Assembly (NCBI RefSeq): GCF_041355105.1
Contig: NZ_JBFUPK010000001.1
Coordinates: 186,001 to 250,000 of the forward strand
DNA from: Terriglobus sp. RCC_193
GTDB lineage: Bacteria; Acidobacteriota; Terriglobia; Terriglobales; Acidobacteriaceae
Length of the DNA stretch: 64,000 bases
Direction of reading: 5' to 3'
Numbering within the stretch: position 1 is the stretch's first letter; each line of letters opens with the position of its first letter. Both the position numbers and the translations under genes were made by a program. The notes beneath the pieces are model-generated. The model ran no database searches, was not told the origin of the DNA, and saw only the letters and a program-made list of their open reading frames with translations. This document shows, piece by piece, positions 41,583 to 51,400 of this stretch.

Positions 41583-44500
41583 CGGAAAGGGCATTGGAGT
41601 CAACGAGAGCCACACTCGTTGACTCTTCATTGTCCTCGCGAACTTTGACGGAAATAATCCCCTTACGGTTCATGAATTTCAAGATGCCGTTCACTGTGTC
41701 TTCGAGTGATGGATCGGGCCTGCCCCATGTCGAGGCATCGCGCGCTGCCTGATATGTCGAACTTTCGTAGCGTTTGAACTCCATCGACGAGATGTTGTCG
41801 ACCGAACCCACAAGGAAGTCCAGCAGCGGGAAGAGAAGATCTTCCTTGCGGCAGCGGCGGATGAGCTCTGGAACGAAATCCGGCAATAGGAACGCATCGA
41901 ACTGTCGCCCGGTGGATTCCGTGATCAGCCGGGTGATGTCGGTCATGTTCGAGTATTCGTCGCGCACCACGTGAAACGTTTGATTGGCCGTGCCTGGAGT
42001 GGTCGAGATAGCAACGATGTTATTCGCGACAATGTCCGCCGGAACAAAGCTGACCTGGTTGAGCGTATCCACCCCAATGCCGTGGTTCACCATGAAGGCA
42101 ACCAGGCGAACGGCAATATCGAAATTGTTGCCGCCGCCATCGACGGATGGGCTGACGAGCGCCGGACGGAAGACGCGCACGGACAGGCCCTTGCGCTGCG
42201 CTGCGAAGACCACCTGTTCCGCAACCCATTTGGTCTGGCTGTAGCCGAAATCGAGCAGCGCCATCTCCGCATTGCAGTCAGTCTCAAACAGGCTGGGCTT
42301 ATGCGCCCAACCATGAATGAATGTGGTCGAAACGTAGTTGAACTCCTTCGAGCGGCCTTCAAAGGCGAGGCGCAGGATCTCGTTCGTTCCAAGCACATTC
42401 GCTTCGCGCATCATGTCGTAGTTGAACAGGTAGTTGACGGTCGCGCCGTTATGGAAGACCGTGTCGATTTCCGTGGCGAGTGTGTCCCACGTCTCCTGCA
42501 TCAGACCAAGACCTGGCTGGCCAAGATCGCCACAGACAGGCACGATGCGAGCCTCGAACATCTCCATCAACTCTGCTGGAACGTGGCCCATGGAATGCAT
42601 CGCGGCTTTCAGGCGCTGCTTGCCCTGAACTTCATCAGAGGCGCGGACGAGCACGTGGATCGTCGCTTCCGTCTGCTCAAGCAGGCTCGTCATCAGGAAC
42701 GGCCCAATGAAGCCGGTGCCTCCGGTGAGCAGGATCTGGCGTGGCGACGGAATTTTTGGAACGGGCGCAGGTGCGGGCGGGTCGAAGAGGAGCTTCGTGT
42801 CTTCGCGCATCATCTGCATTTCGAGCGCGTTTTGCTCTTCGCGGAAGGCCGCGAGGAACTCGCGCAGATGCAGAATAGCTTCTTCCGGTGCGCTCTCCAA
42901 CTGGTCGGCAAGGCTGAACAGCTCCGCAACGCTGACGCGCTGTACGAGGCCAATATCCACCTGCCGTGCCAGCAACTCGGCACCCTTGTCTTTCAACAGT
43001 TCTTTCAACTCATGCATGAAGCCGACAAGATCCAGCGAATCGAGCCCAGCCTCAATCAGGTTGTACGTTTCCTGTCCGGTCAGGTTGTAGCGCGCCTTCA
43101 ACTCCGCAAAAGGCGAGTTCATGTTGACAACGGCCTGTGCTGCATCCACGTCGCCATCTCGCGAGAAGTCCGAGAGGATGGTGAATTCACCGGCCATCCA
43201 CATCTGCTTGGTCTTGTGGCGCATGATCTTGCCTGAGCTGGTCCGTGGCACAGCTCGCGGTGCGATCAGTGCGATCGTTGCGACTTCAACATTCAGATAG
43301 TTCCGCACGGCAGTCGCGATCTTACGAGCGTCCGGCAGCACCTTTGGGTTCTTCACTTCGGCGACGATGGCAAGCGCCGGTTCATTGTCTTCGTGGATCT
43401 GGAACGCGGCCACACAGTTGTGTCGGATGAGGCTGGACGACTTTTCGACGACATTCTCGATGTCGTGCGGATAGTAGTTCTGCCCGCGGAGAATGACCAT
43501 GTCCTTGATACGACCGCAGACGTAGAGTTCGCCACGGTGCATAAAGCCGAGATCGCCGGTGCGCAGATAGCCGTCGTCATAGGGACTGTCGTCCACAAGT
43601 CGCGCCCGGAACTGCTTCAGTGTCAGCTCGGCATTGTTCCAGTAGCCCTGGCACTTGCCGTTGCCAGCCAGCCAGATTTCACCGATGCGTCCTTCTTCAA
43701 GCACGCAATGCGCTTCGGGGTCGACGATTTTCAGATCGAGGCCTGCAAGCGGCGCACCGCAGCTGACGATCTGCTTTGCTGTGTCGATCTCGGAGACCTC
43801 GGTGGTCATGCGAGCTTTGCCCTGTGCAAGCGCACGCTTGTTGACCGAGACGATGTTGCGACCGTGAAGTGTGACGGCGAGGGTATTCTCCGCCAGTCCA
43901 TAGGCAACATAAAAGCTCTCGGCCTTCAGACCGTAGGGCTCAAATGCTTCCAGAAATCGTGTGAATGTGTCCGGCTTCACGGGTTCCGCGGCGCACATCA
44001 GTACCAGCAGCGAACTCAAATCGCAGGCATCCAGCGTTTCCTTGGGCAGACGGCCGGTACGCAGGCAATAGTCATACGCAAAGTTCGGGGCAGCGGTGGA
44101 GGTGGCGCGATACTTTGACATCGTCTCGAACCACAGCACCGGTCGCTGAATAAAGTCCATGGGCGCGAAACCGTATGTCGTGCCGCCACGCAGCGCGGGA
44201 TATAAGTAGCAGCCGATCAGGCCCATGTCGTGATACTGCGGCAGCCAGGAGACGACGACAGGCGATTCATTCTCGACCACGAGCGCTGCTGTACTCAGAA
44301 TGTTTTCGTGCGAGACGATGACGCCCTTGGGCTCCATCGTGGAACCGGACGTGTACTGCAGGAAGAGGATTTTCGAGGGCGCAATATGCGGGACAAGACC
44401 ATTCGCTTCCACGAACTCTTCTGTTGCGATCCAGGGAAGACCCGAGATGTAGTCGACATCCACGCCGGAGGTGGATACGCCGCTGCGTGCAAGGTTTGTT

Positions 44501-44886
44501 TTGAGTGAAGCGTGATAGTCCCTGCTGGTAAGAACGCCGACTGCCTGGCAATCCTTCGCAATGTGGACCATCTTGTACAGCGCGCTTTGGAAGCCCCGCG
44601 AACTCGGTGGATACACGGGCACGGGGATGAGCCCTGCGCGAACGCAGCCGAAGAATGCGCAGATCATCTCAAGTCCGGGCGGGTAGGCAAGCAGCAGGCG
44701 GTCGCCCACTGCGAATCGACCGTCGGTCAACAAATACCCGGCAATCGCCTCCGCGCGGAGGAGAAATGAGGCGTACGTGTAGCTTTCGATCGGATCGCCG
44801 TCCACGTCAAGGTATGAGTACAACAACTTGTCCGGGTGCTCAGCTGCAAGCTTTTGCAGTTGGCTCAAAATCGACGGCATGATCAA
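41569..44886 (-). CDS. Fatty acyl-AMP ligase - acyl carrier protein - thioester reductase
   Basis: 1,105 residues from TTG 44886, preferred over ATG 44880 because GGAGG lies 8 nt before the TTG but 14 nt before the ATG. The adenylation domain (1-560) resembles FAALs: LQYTSGSTMEPKGVIVSHENI, SWLPQYHDMGLIG, YLRTGDLGFMHRGELY. A carrier domain follows with AGLDSLD, Ser617 as phosphopantetheine site. A short-chain-dehydrogenase-like reductase follows (ILLTGGTGFIGPFLM near 717, FNYVSTTFIHG, GYSQTKWVAEQVV). The chain should activate a fatty acid, hold it as thioester and release it reductively as an aldehyde or alcohol. It is divergent from a desaturase and a P450 that could modify the acyl chain. 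Confidence 0.93.
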   Translation of the reverse strand: MIMPSILSQLQKLAAEHPDKLLYSYLDVDGDPIESYTYASFLLRAEAIAGYLLTDGRFAVGDRLLLAYPPGLEMICAFFGCVRAGLIPVPVYPPSSRGFQSALYKMVHIAKDCQAVGVLTSRDYHASLKTNLARSGVSTSGVDVDYISGLPWIATEEFVEANGLVPHIAPSKILFLQYTSGSTMEPKGVIVSHENILSTAALVVENESPVVVSWLPQYHDMGLIGCYLYPALRGGTTYGFAPMDFIQRPVLWFETMSKYRATSTAAPNFAYDYCLRTGRLPKETLDACDLSSLLVLMCAAEPVKPDTFTRFLEAFEPYGLKAESFYVAYGLAENTLAVTLHGRNIVSVNKRALAQGKARMTTEVSEIDTAKQIVSCGAPLAGLDLKIVDPEAHCVLEEGRIGEIWLAGNGKCQGYWNNAELTLKQFRARLVDDSPYDDGYLRTGDLGFMHRGELYVCGRIKDMVILRGQNYYPHDIENVVEKSSSLIRHNCVAAFQIHEDNEPALAIVAEVKNPKVLPDARKIATAVRNYLNVEVATIALIAPRAVPRTSSGKIMRHKTKQMWMAGEFTILSDFSRDGDVDAAQAVVNMNSPFAELKARYNLTGQETYNLIEAGLDSLDLVGFMHELKELLKDKGAELLARQVDIGLVQRVSVAELFSLADQLESAPEEAILHLREFLAAFREEQNALEMQMMREDTKLLFDPPAPAPVPKIPSPRQILLTGGTGFIGPFLMTSLLEQTEATIHVLVRASDEVQGKQRLKAAMHSMGHVPAELMEMFEARIVPVCGDLGQPGLGLMQETWDTLATEIDTVFHNGATVNYLFNYDMMREANVLGTNEILRLAFEGRSKEFNYVSTTFIHGWAHKPSLFETDCNAEMALLDFGYSQTKWVAEQVVFAAQRKGLSVRVFRPALVSPSVDGGGNNFDIAVRLVAFMVNHGIGVDTLNQVSFVPADIVANNIVAISTTPGTANQTFHVVRDEYSNMTDITRLITESTGRQFDAFLLPDFVPELIRRCRKEDLLFPLLDFLVGSVDNISSMEFKRYESSTYQAARDASTWGRPDPSLEDTVNGILKFMNRKGIISVKVREDNEESTSVALVDSNALSVTAS

Positions 44887-45264
44887 TCAGCGATCCTCCA
44901 AAGGGTATAAGCAGGCTTCATAGGCAATGTGGAACAATTTCAGGTGCTTCATGTATAGACGGGAAAAGCACGTCGAATGTGACTATACGCGCTTGATTTC
45001 TTCAGTATCCACGCCGTAGCGCCGCGCGGTAAGGAGACTGTTCCGATTACGGTAGAGTACAGGATCGGCTTTACAGGCACTCTTCGAGCGCTTACGGAGC
45101 ATGCAGGAGTCAGTACTTTTATGTTCTTGAGTAATCCTATGGTAACGAAGCATGATGGATTGTAGTGGCCTTATTAGGACCTTCATGGATTGTGTGACGG
45201 GTTCGCTCTACAATCGCTATGCGAGCAGGTGCTGGAGCAAATCGCCAGCCACGGAGGGCAAGTA
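44887..45264. other. Divergent control region between acyl-AMP ligase and desaturase genes
   Basis: 378 bp without a supported gene. Toward the desaturase, TGGATT (45186-45191) and TACAAT (45209-45214) are spaced by 17 nt, a plausible promoter giving a leader of about 44 nt to the GTG start. Toward the ligase, a minus-strand TTATACCC lies close to the ribosome binding site. Confidence 0.4.
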
Positions 45265-46392
45265 GTGTTTGCAGTGCAAACTACGTTTGCAGAGGACGCG
45301 GTCGATCTTGTACCGCCCGAAACCTCCGCAATACCAGTGGCCGAACCGGCGGGCGTGTCTACTTTTCCCAAGGTTTTGCGTTGGCGTCTGGAACGTTTCT
45401 TCGCGGATGCGGACCTTTCGCCCAAGGCCGATCCCACCATGTGGGGCAAGATCGCCGTGGGTATGGCGGTGTTGGCGGGCAGCTGGATCGCGCTGTATAC
45501 GCTCCATCCTGCTGCCTGGGCATTCGTGGCTCTGTATCTTCTGGGCGGCCTTGCCCAGACATTTCTTTTGTTGAACATAGCGCACGACAGCAACCACAAC
45601 GCCATCTCGTCGCGACCGGTGATCAATAAGAGCCTGAACTATGTCTTCGACCTCTGCGGGATCAGCTCCTACATGTGGCGTATTCTGCATCACAGGGGAC
45701 ACCACTCCTGCATCAATCTGCATGGGGAAGATGATGCGATTGAGGGCCGGGGCCTGTTTCGCTTTACTCCTCATGATCCGCGTACGCCGTTGCATCGCTT
45801 CCAGCACATCTACGCGCTCTTTCTTTACGCGCTGTTCTCGCTGGAATATGTGTTCGTCCGCGACTTCCAGAGCTTTTTCTTACCCGGCCACGACTACCTG
45901 ACGCGGACGAAACACCCTGTGCGGGAATATGTCATCCTCTTCGCAGGTAAGGCCTTCTATCTCACCTACATGCTCGTACTGCCAATTGTGGTGATGAGGG
46001 AATCGCCGTGGCTGGTTCTTACGGCGTTCTTCCTTGTCCACCTGGTCGTTGGCATCAGTGTTGTGCTCGTCTTTCAAACAACTCACGTGATTGAGGATAC
46101 GTACTTTCCCTTACATCGCAGTGAATTTGAAAACGGTGTTTACCATGTCTTTGCCACTACGGCCGACTATGCGACGGAGAACCCCGTTGTCGGCTGGCTT
46201 GTGGGTGGTCTGAATCATCACGTTGTGCATCACCTGTGCCCGTACGTATGCCACACCCACTATGCTCCGCTCACCCGGATCGTGAAACAGACAGCCGAGG
46301 AGTTCGGTGTGCCGTATCGGCAACACGCCACGATGACCAGGGCGATCTGGCACCATCTGCTGCTGTTGAGGCAGTTGGGGAACGAAAACTGA
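45265..46392 (+). CDS. Membrane fatty-acid desaturase
   Basis: 375 residues from GTG 45265, with GGAGGG 6 nt upstream; longer frames to 45190 would start inside the proposed promoter. The three histidine boxes of di-iron membrane desaturases are present: HDSNHN near residue 108, HHRGHH near 142 and HHVVHH near 318, with hydrophobic segments between. It should desaturate an acyl chain, free as a lipid or bound to carrier protein. Placement beside an acyl-AMP ligase-carrier protein recalls acyl-ACP desaturase/acetylenase modules such as JamABC, but only one desaturase is present. The P450 gene follows after 97 bp. Confidence 0.92.
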   Translation: MFAVQTTFAEDAVDLVPPETSAIPVAEPAGVSTFPKVLRWRLERFFADADLSPKADPTMWGKIAVGMAVLAGSWIALYTLHPAAWAFVALYLLGGLAQTFLLLNIAHDSNHNAISSRPVINKSLNYVFDLCGISSYMWRILHHRGHHSCINLHGEDDAIEGRGLFRFTPHDPRTPLHRFQHIYALFLYALFSLEYVFVRDFQSFFLPGHDYLTRTKHPVREYVILFAGKAFYLTYMLVLPIVVMRESPWLVLTAFFLVHLVVGISVVLVFQTTHVIEDTYFPLHRSEFENGVYHVFATTADYATENPVVGWLVGGLNHHVVHHLCPYVCHTHYAPLTRIVKQTAEEFGVPYRQHATMTRAIWHHLLLLRQLGNEN

Positions 46393-46489
46393 TGCAGTGC
46401 TTTTTCACGGTCCTCAGGGATCTGCGATCGCGTGCTGCTCACGACACAAAGCTCCCTGCGGTCCAGGGGAATAACCAGAAAGGCTGGGC

Positions 46490-47866
46490 ATGACCCCGTC
46501 GTCCACGCTCATTCCTGCTGTGTCCCGCATGCGTTCCCTCGCGGACTCGCGCGCCATGGCCAGCAATCCTGTGCAGGTTCTTTCGCAGTACAGCGAAGAG
46601 TTCGGTGATACCTTCCGCTTTTATCTTGGCGGCATCAAGGAAGCGATTGTAACCATCGATCCCGCAGTGATCGAGCACGTGCTGAAGACCAACGCCGGAA
46701 ACTACCGCAAATCTGAGATTCAGGTGAAGCGGATGGGGCACTTTCTGGGCAAGGGCCTGCTCACGACCGAAGGCGAAGCCTGGAAGACACAGCGACGCCT
46801 GATCCAGAAGGGCTTCGACCGCAAGCAGCTCGATGCGTTGTCCATCATCATGCAGGACTCCCTCGCTGAGTCGCTGACAGACTTCGACAAGCAGATCCGC
46901 AGCGGCCCGGTCGATATCTATCCGCAGCTCATGAAGATCACGTTTGCAATGGTTGCCCGATCACTCTTTGGGGCACGACTCAAGGACGAAGATATTGAGC
47001 TGGTCAGCGAAACCATTTGCGCTGTTCAGGAATTCATCGTGAAGCAGACACTTCAGCCGTATCTGAACCCATGGTTCGAGGTGTCGGGTGAACTCAGCAA
47101 ACATGAAGAGATGCGTAAACGTGCGGATGCGGTCCTGATGGCGTACATCAAGAAGCGTCGCAACGAGCCACCCGCGCTGGACCTGCTGCAGACCTTGATG
47201 GACGCACGGTACGCCGATGGGGAGGGCATGAGCGACGAACTCGTCCTCAGCGAGAGTATGCAGTTGCTGGTGGCGGGGCATGAGACATCGTCCAATGGGC
47301 TCTCGTGGCTGCTGTACCTTCTGAGTTCACGACCCGAGTGCCTGGAGAAGATGCGTCAGGAGTTTGATGAGGTATTGGGCGACGCTCCACTCAGTCACGC
47401 CGATGTTCCGAAATTCACCTACGCAACGCAGGTCATTCAGGAGGGGCTCCGCCTCTACCCGCCGTTCTGGATGGTCGATCGGGAAGCCATTGCGGACGAC
47501 CGCGTGGGCGACACCGTCATACCGGCGGGTTCTATGGTTATCGTGCATGTATACGGTGCGCACCATGCCCAGAAGCATTGGCCCAACCCGGAGACATTCG
47601 ATACGGACAGGTTCATCAAGGGCAGCGAAAAGCTTCGCGCGCCATTCACCTATCTCCCCTTCGGAGGCGGCCCCCGAGGCTGTATCGGCAACCACTATGC
47701 AATGTTGCAGATACTCATGATCCTGAGCGACCTGCTTCGAAAGTACGACTTCGAAGTCGAACCCGGTCAGACCATCGAAGCGCAACCGATGGTGATCCTG
47801 AGACCAAAGCATGGAATACGCATGACCTTCACCAACGCGGTGTCACGCGTTGCAGAGGTTGTGTAG
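46490..47866 (+). CDS. Cytochrome P450
   Basis: 458 residues. I-helix AGHETSSNGL near residue 263, K-helix EGLR in QEGLRLYPPFWMVDRE, and the haem loop FGGGPRGCIG with ligand Cys398 are all intact. The length and the LYPPFW context resemble the fatty-acid hydroxylase branch of bacterial P450s (CYP102/CYP4-like class). No ferredoxin or reductase gene is adjacent, so electrons must come from elsewhere. On the same strand as the desaturase with a 97-bp gap, so probably co-transcribed; oxidation of a fatty-acid-derived intermediate is inferred. Confidence 0.93.
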   Translation: MTPSSTLIPAVSRMRSLADSRAMASNPVQVLSQYSEEFGDTFRFYLGGIKEAIVTIDPAVIEHVLKTNAGNYRKSEIQVKRMGHFLGKGLLTTEGEAWKTQRRLIQKGFDRKQLDALSIIMQDSLAESLTDFDKQIRSGPVDIYPQLMKITFAMVARSLFGARLKDEDIELVSETICAVQEFIVKQTLQPYLNPWFEVSGELSKHEEMRKRADAVLMAYIKKRRNEPPALDLLQTLMDARYADGEGMSDELVLSESMQLLVAGHETSSNGLSWLLYLLSSRPECLEKMRQEFDEVLGDAPLSHADVPKFTYATQVIQEGLRLYPPFWMVDREAIADDRVGDTVIPAGSMVIVHVYGAHHAQKHWPNPETFDTDRFIKGSEKLRAPFTYLPFGGGPRGCIGNHYAMLQILMILSDLLRKYDFEVEPGQTIEAQPMVILRPKHGIRMTFTNAVSRVAEVV

Positions 47867-48496
47867 CGGTCACCGTCCACAGCTCATAAGGCAGCGATGC
47901 ATCTCGGAATGAGGTCGACCCAGCGGCCGCGTGTGCATCGATAGAAGTGCCCCTCCGCCTTCGCTGTGGCAGTCGGAGAGTGGGATCGGCGCCTCATCCG
48001 GGTGTGAACCACGCAAGGTCGGTCAATCATTCTTTGGGGCGTCATCTGCCTGGATGAAAGCCTCGGTCTTGAGCGAAATCCTCTGAAATGTGGCAGTTGT
48101 TACGTGTTACGTAACGGGTTGGAACTTCCCAATCGTGGGAGCTTAACGCGATAGTTCTCAGCCGTGCGAAAGAGAAGGGTACCTGGCGTAGGCCAAACTT
48201 TCTTGGTTCGCAAACCTGCAGATATTTCAAGGCCATCCATGACGTCTCTTCTACCGTGTCCCCCGACCCAGTTCCTGCCCTCACCTCCTGAAGTTTGTAG
48301 CCAATCAGATGGCTGATAGATCCTTCGCGGTCTAATTCCGAATCCCCTCCAGGACCTTAACTACCCGGAAACGACAGCTGGTCACGAAGACCTGCCTGAT
48401 CTTCCGCACGCAGACTTGTGTGCCTTTTCCGGCGTGGGAATATCACGATCACCTTTGTGCCTCGCATAACCGACAGTCGATTTTCGGAGAACCTCA
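47867..48496. other. Long intergenic region without a recognised gene
   Basis: 630 bp between the P450 and beta-helix genes. The only sizeable frame (48042-48284, minus) has no family-like features or ribosome binding site. GTTACGTGTTACGTAAC near 48097-48116 holds a short repeat of TTACGT. GGAGAACCTCA before 48497 is the ribosome binding site of the next gene. No riboswitch fold was recognised. Confidence 0.5.
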
Positions 48497-51400
48497 ATGA
48501 AGCAATCCGCAAAGTTTTTATGTCTTGTCATCTGGATGGCAATCGTCTCCTCCTTAGCCGCGCAAACGTACTACGTTTCGCCCACGGGAAGTGACACGAA
48601 CAATGGAACCACGACGGCCACGCCGTGGCAGACCATTGGCAAGATCAACAGCGTTGTATTCCCGCAGGGAAGCACCGTCGCTTTCCTGGGAGGGCAGACC
48701 TTTGCGGGGTGCCTCGTCTTCAATACGACAAATGTGCCTGCATCTTCCGCATCCACGCCGTTTACCGTAACGTCGTATGGCACGGGTGTTGCGACGATCC
48801 AGTCGAACTGCTCTGGAACGACAGGGGCCGCTGTCACGGTCGATAACATCAGTGGTTTCACCATGAATGGCCTGAAGGTGGTAAACGGTAGCAGCACGAT
48901 CTATGGGGTTCTGCTGGAGAATCAGACCTCAAATACGCCGACGCAGGCGATTGTCATTCAGAACTCTGAGATCAACGGTTTTGGCCCGGTCAGTGGAAGC
49001 CCGAACGGTGGAGAGATCTGGATTATTGGCTATGCATTGAACGGCAATAACGGGCCTCTGAATAACATCCAGATTCTGAACAACACGCTGCACGGCGCAT
49101 CCGTGAGTTCTGCGGATGGTGCTGGTGTCAACGGCTGGGGCTACGGTAAAAACATCACGAATGTTCTGGTGCAGGGAAACACGATCTACAACCTGGGCAT
49201 GGTGGCCACAACAACCGGGGCGGGCATTACAGCGAATGGCTGGGATGGTGGAACGATCCAGTACAACGTTGTGCATGACATCGGCGCGAACGTCACCTCA
49301 TGCGGAGGTACATCGGGCATCGAGACCTACACGTCGAACAACATTACCATTCGCTACAACGAGATCTACAACGTTCAGCCGGTGACCTATACCGCTGGCT
49401 GCGACTGGGATGGTATTGATCTGGACGGCGGCACAACCAGTTCCCTTGTGGAGTACAACTACACGCACCACAACGCCGGCAGCGGATTCCTTGCCTACAC
49501 CTCGAAGCCCAGTGGTTACACATGGGGGCCAAATACCTACCGCTACAACATCTCAGAGAACGATGACTGGGCCAAAGCACAGGGGGCCCTGTTCGATGTA
49601 GTTCCGTCGGCGCCGACGAATGCGCTGCAGATCTATGGCAACACCTTCTTCAGCAATATCTCGCAGAATACGAAGTCGACCTCCAGCGCCTGTTTCAACT
49701 TCGGCAATGGAAGCGGTACGTGGGGCAGTGGGTCATTGATCGCAGACAACATCTGCTACATGACGAACCATGACCAGTACGGCAGAAGCGGCAACTTCTA
49801 TTACAACCCATATACCCAGAGCGGCATGACGATCTCAAACAACTTGTATTACGCCAATAGCAGTCCCACGTGGCGCTGGGGCGGAACAAGCTATACAACG
49901 CTGGCAGCCTGGGTAGCGAAAGGGGTGGAGACAAGCCCTGCCTATGGAGATCCCTTGTTTACCAGCGGTGGAACTGGTGGAACGTGCAGTTGGACCCCGT
50001 CTCTGGGCAATGGTCCGCAGTCGTGTCCGGCTGGCTATGCGTTGCAGTCCAGCTCTCCGGGATCAGGCACAGGTGTTGTTGTTGCGAGCAATGGAGGTGT
50101 GGATTATTACCAGAGCACGTTAACCAGCCCGCCCAACATTGGCGCTTATTCCGGAACCGGTGGTAGTGGCGGCAGCGGGGGCACTGTGGCTCCCGGAACA
50201 CCAACTGGCTTGACCGCGACTGCTACTTCAGTGAGCACGGTCAACCTGACATGGACAGCGTCGAGCAATGCGTGGAGCTACAACATTTACCGCAGCTTGA
50301 CGAGTGGCTTCACGCCTTCTCCTTCCAATCTGGTGGCGCAAGGAATTGCGGGATCACCCTATACCGATAGCGGGCTTACCCACGGCATGACGTACTACTA
50401 TGTGGTGCAGGCCGTGAATGGAGCCGGGACATCCGCAGCATCCAATCAGGCTTCTGCCGCAACCTTCAGCCAGGCGCAGTTGCAGTACTACGTCTCGCCG
50501 AGTGGTAACGACACCAATGATGGCGTTTCCGCATCGACGCCGTGGCTGACCATTGCCAAGGTGAATAGCTTTACGTATCCCGAGGGAAGCACCGTTTCTT
50601 TTCAAGGTGGCCAGACCTTTACCGGATGCCTGATCTTTACCAGCACCATTGTGCCAAAGTCTTCGATGCAGAACCCGTTTACCGTGACATCGTATGGATC
50701 GGGAACCGCAACGATTCAGTCGTCGGCAAGCTGTTCCGGAAAAAACACGGCTGCCATCATCGGTGACAACATCAACGGGTTCACCGTGAGTGGCCTGCAA
50801 GTGGTGAATGGCGCGAGCACGAACTGGGGCGTGCTGCTGCAGAACAGCAAGGTGACTTATGCAACCCAGGGCATGATGGTGCAAAACTCTGACATCAGTG
50901 GATTCGCCACAACAGGAGGACAGGGCGGTGGCGAGATATGGGTCCTGGGTTACGCGTTGAACGGCAATAAAGGGCCGCTCAACAACGTACAAATTCTGAA
51001 CAACACACTTCATGGTGCTACCGCTACTGCGGCAGACGGAGCAGGTGTTGGTGGATGGGGCTACGGGCAGAACATCTCTAACGTCCTGATGCAGGGAAAC
51101 ACTGTCTATAACCTGGGCAATCCGGCCCCGTATGGTGCGTTGAATGCGAACGGCGTCAATGGAGCAATCATTCAGCACAACATCATTCACGACATTGGGG
51201 CGAACACCACTGCTTGTGGAGGCACCAGCGGTATTGAGACTTACAACGCGAACAACATTTATATCCAGTTCAATGAGGTCTACAACGTGCAACCACTGCC
51301 CGCCTTCACAACAGGATGTGACTGGGATGGCATTGATCTTGATGGAGGCACCACAAACTCAATCGTTCAGTACAACTACACACATAACAACGCAGGGGCG

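Noticed and set aside
41971-43236. 421-codon plus-strand frame
   Set aside because: Antisense to the acyl-AMP ligase-ACP-reductase gene, whose carrier and reductase motifs cover this stretch. No family features.
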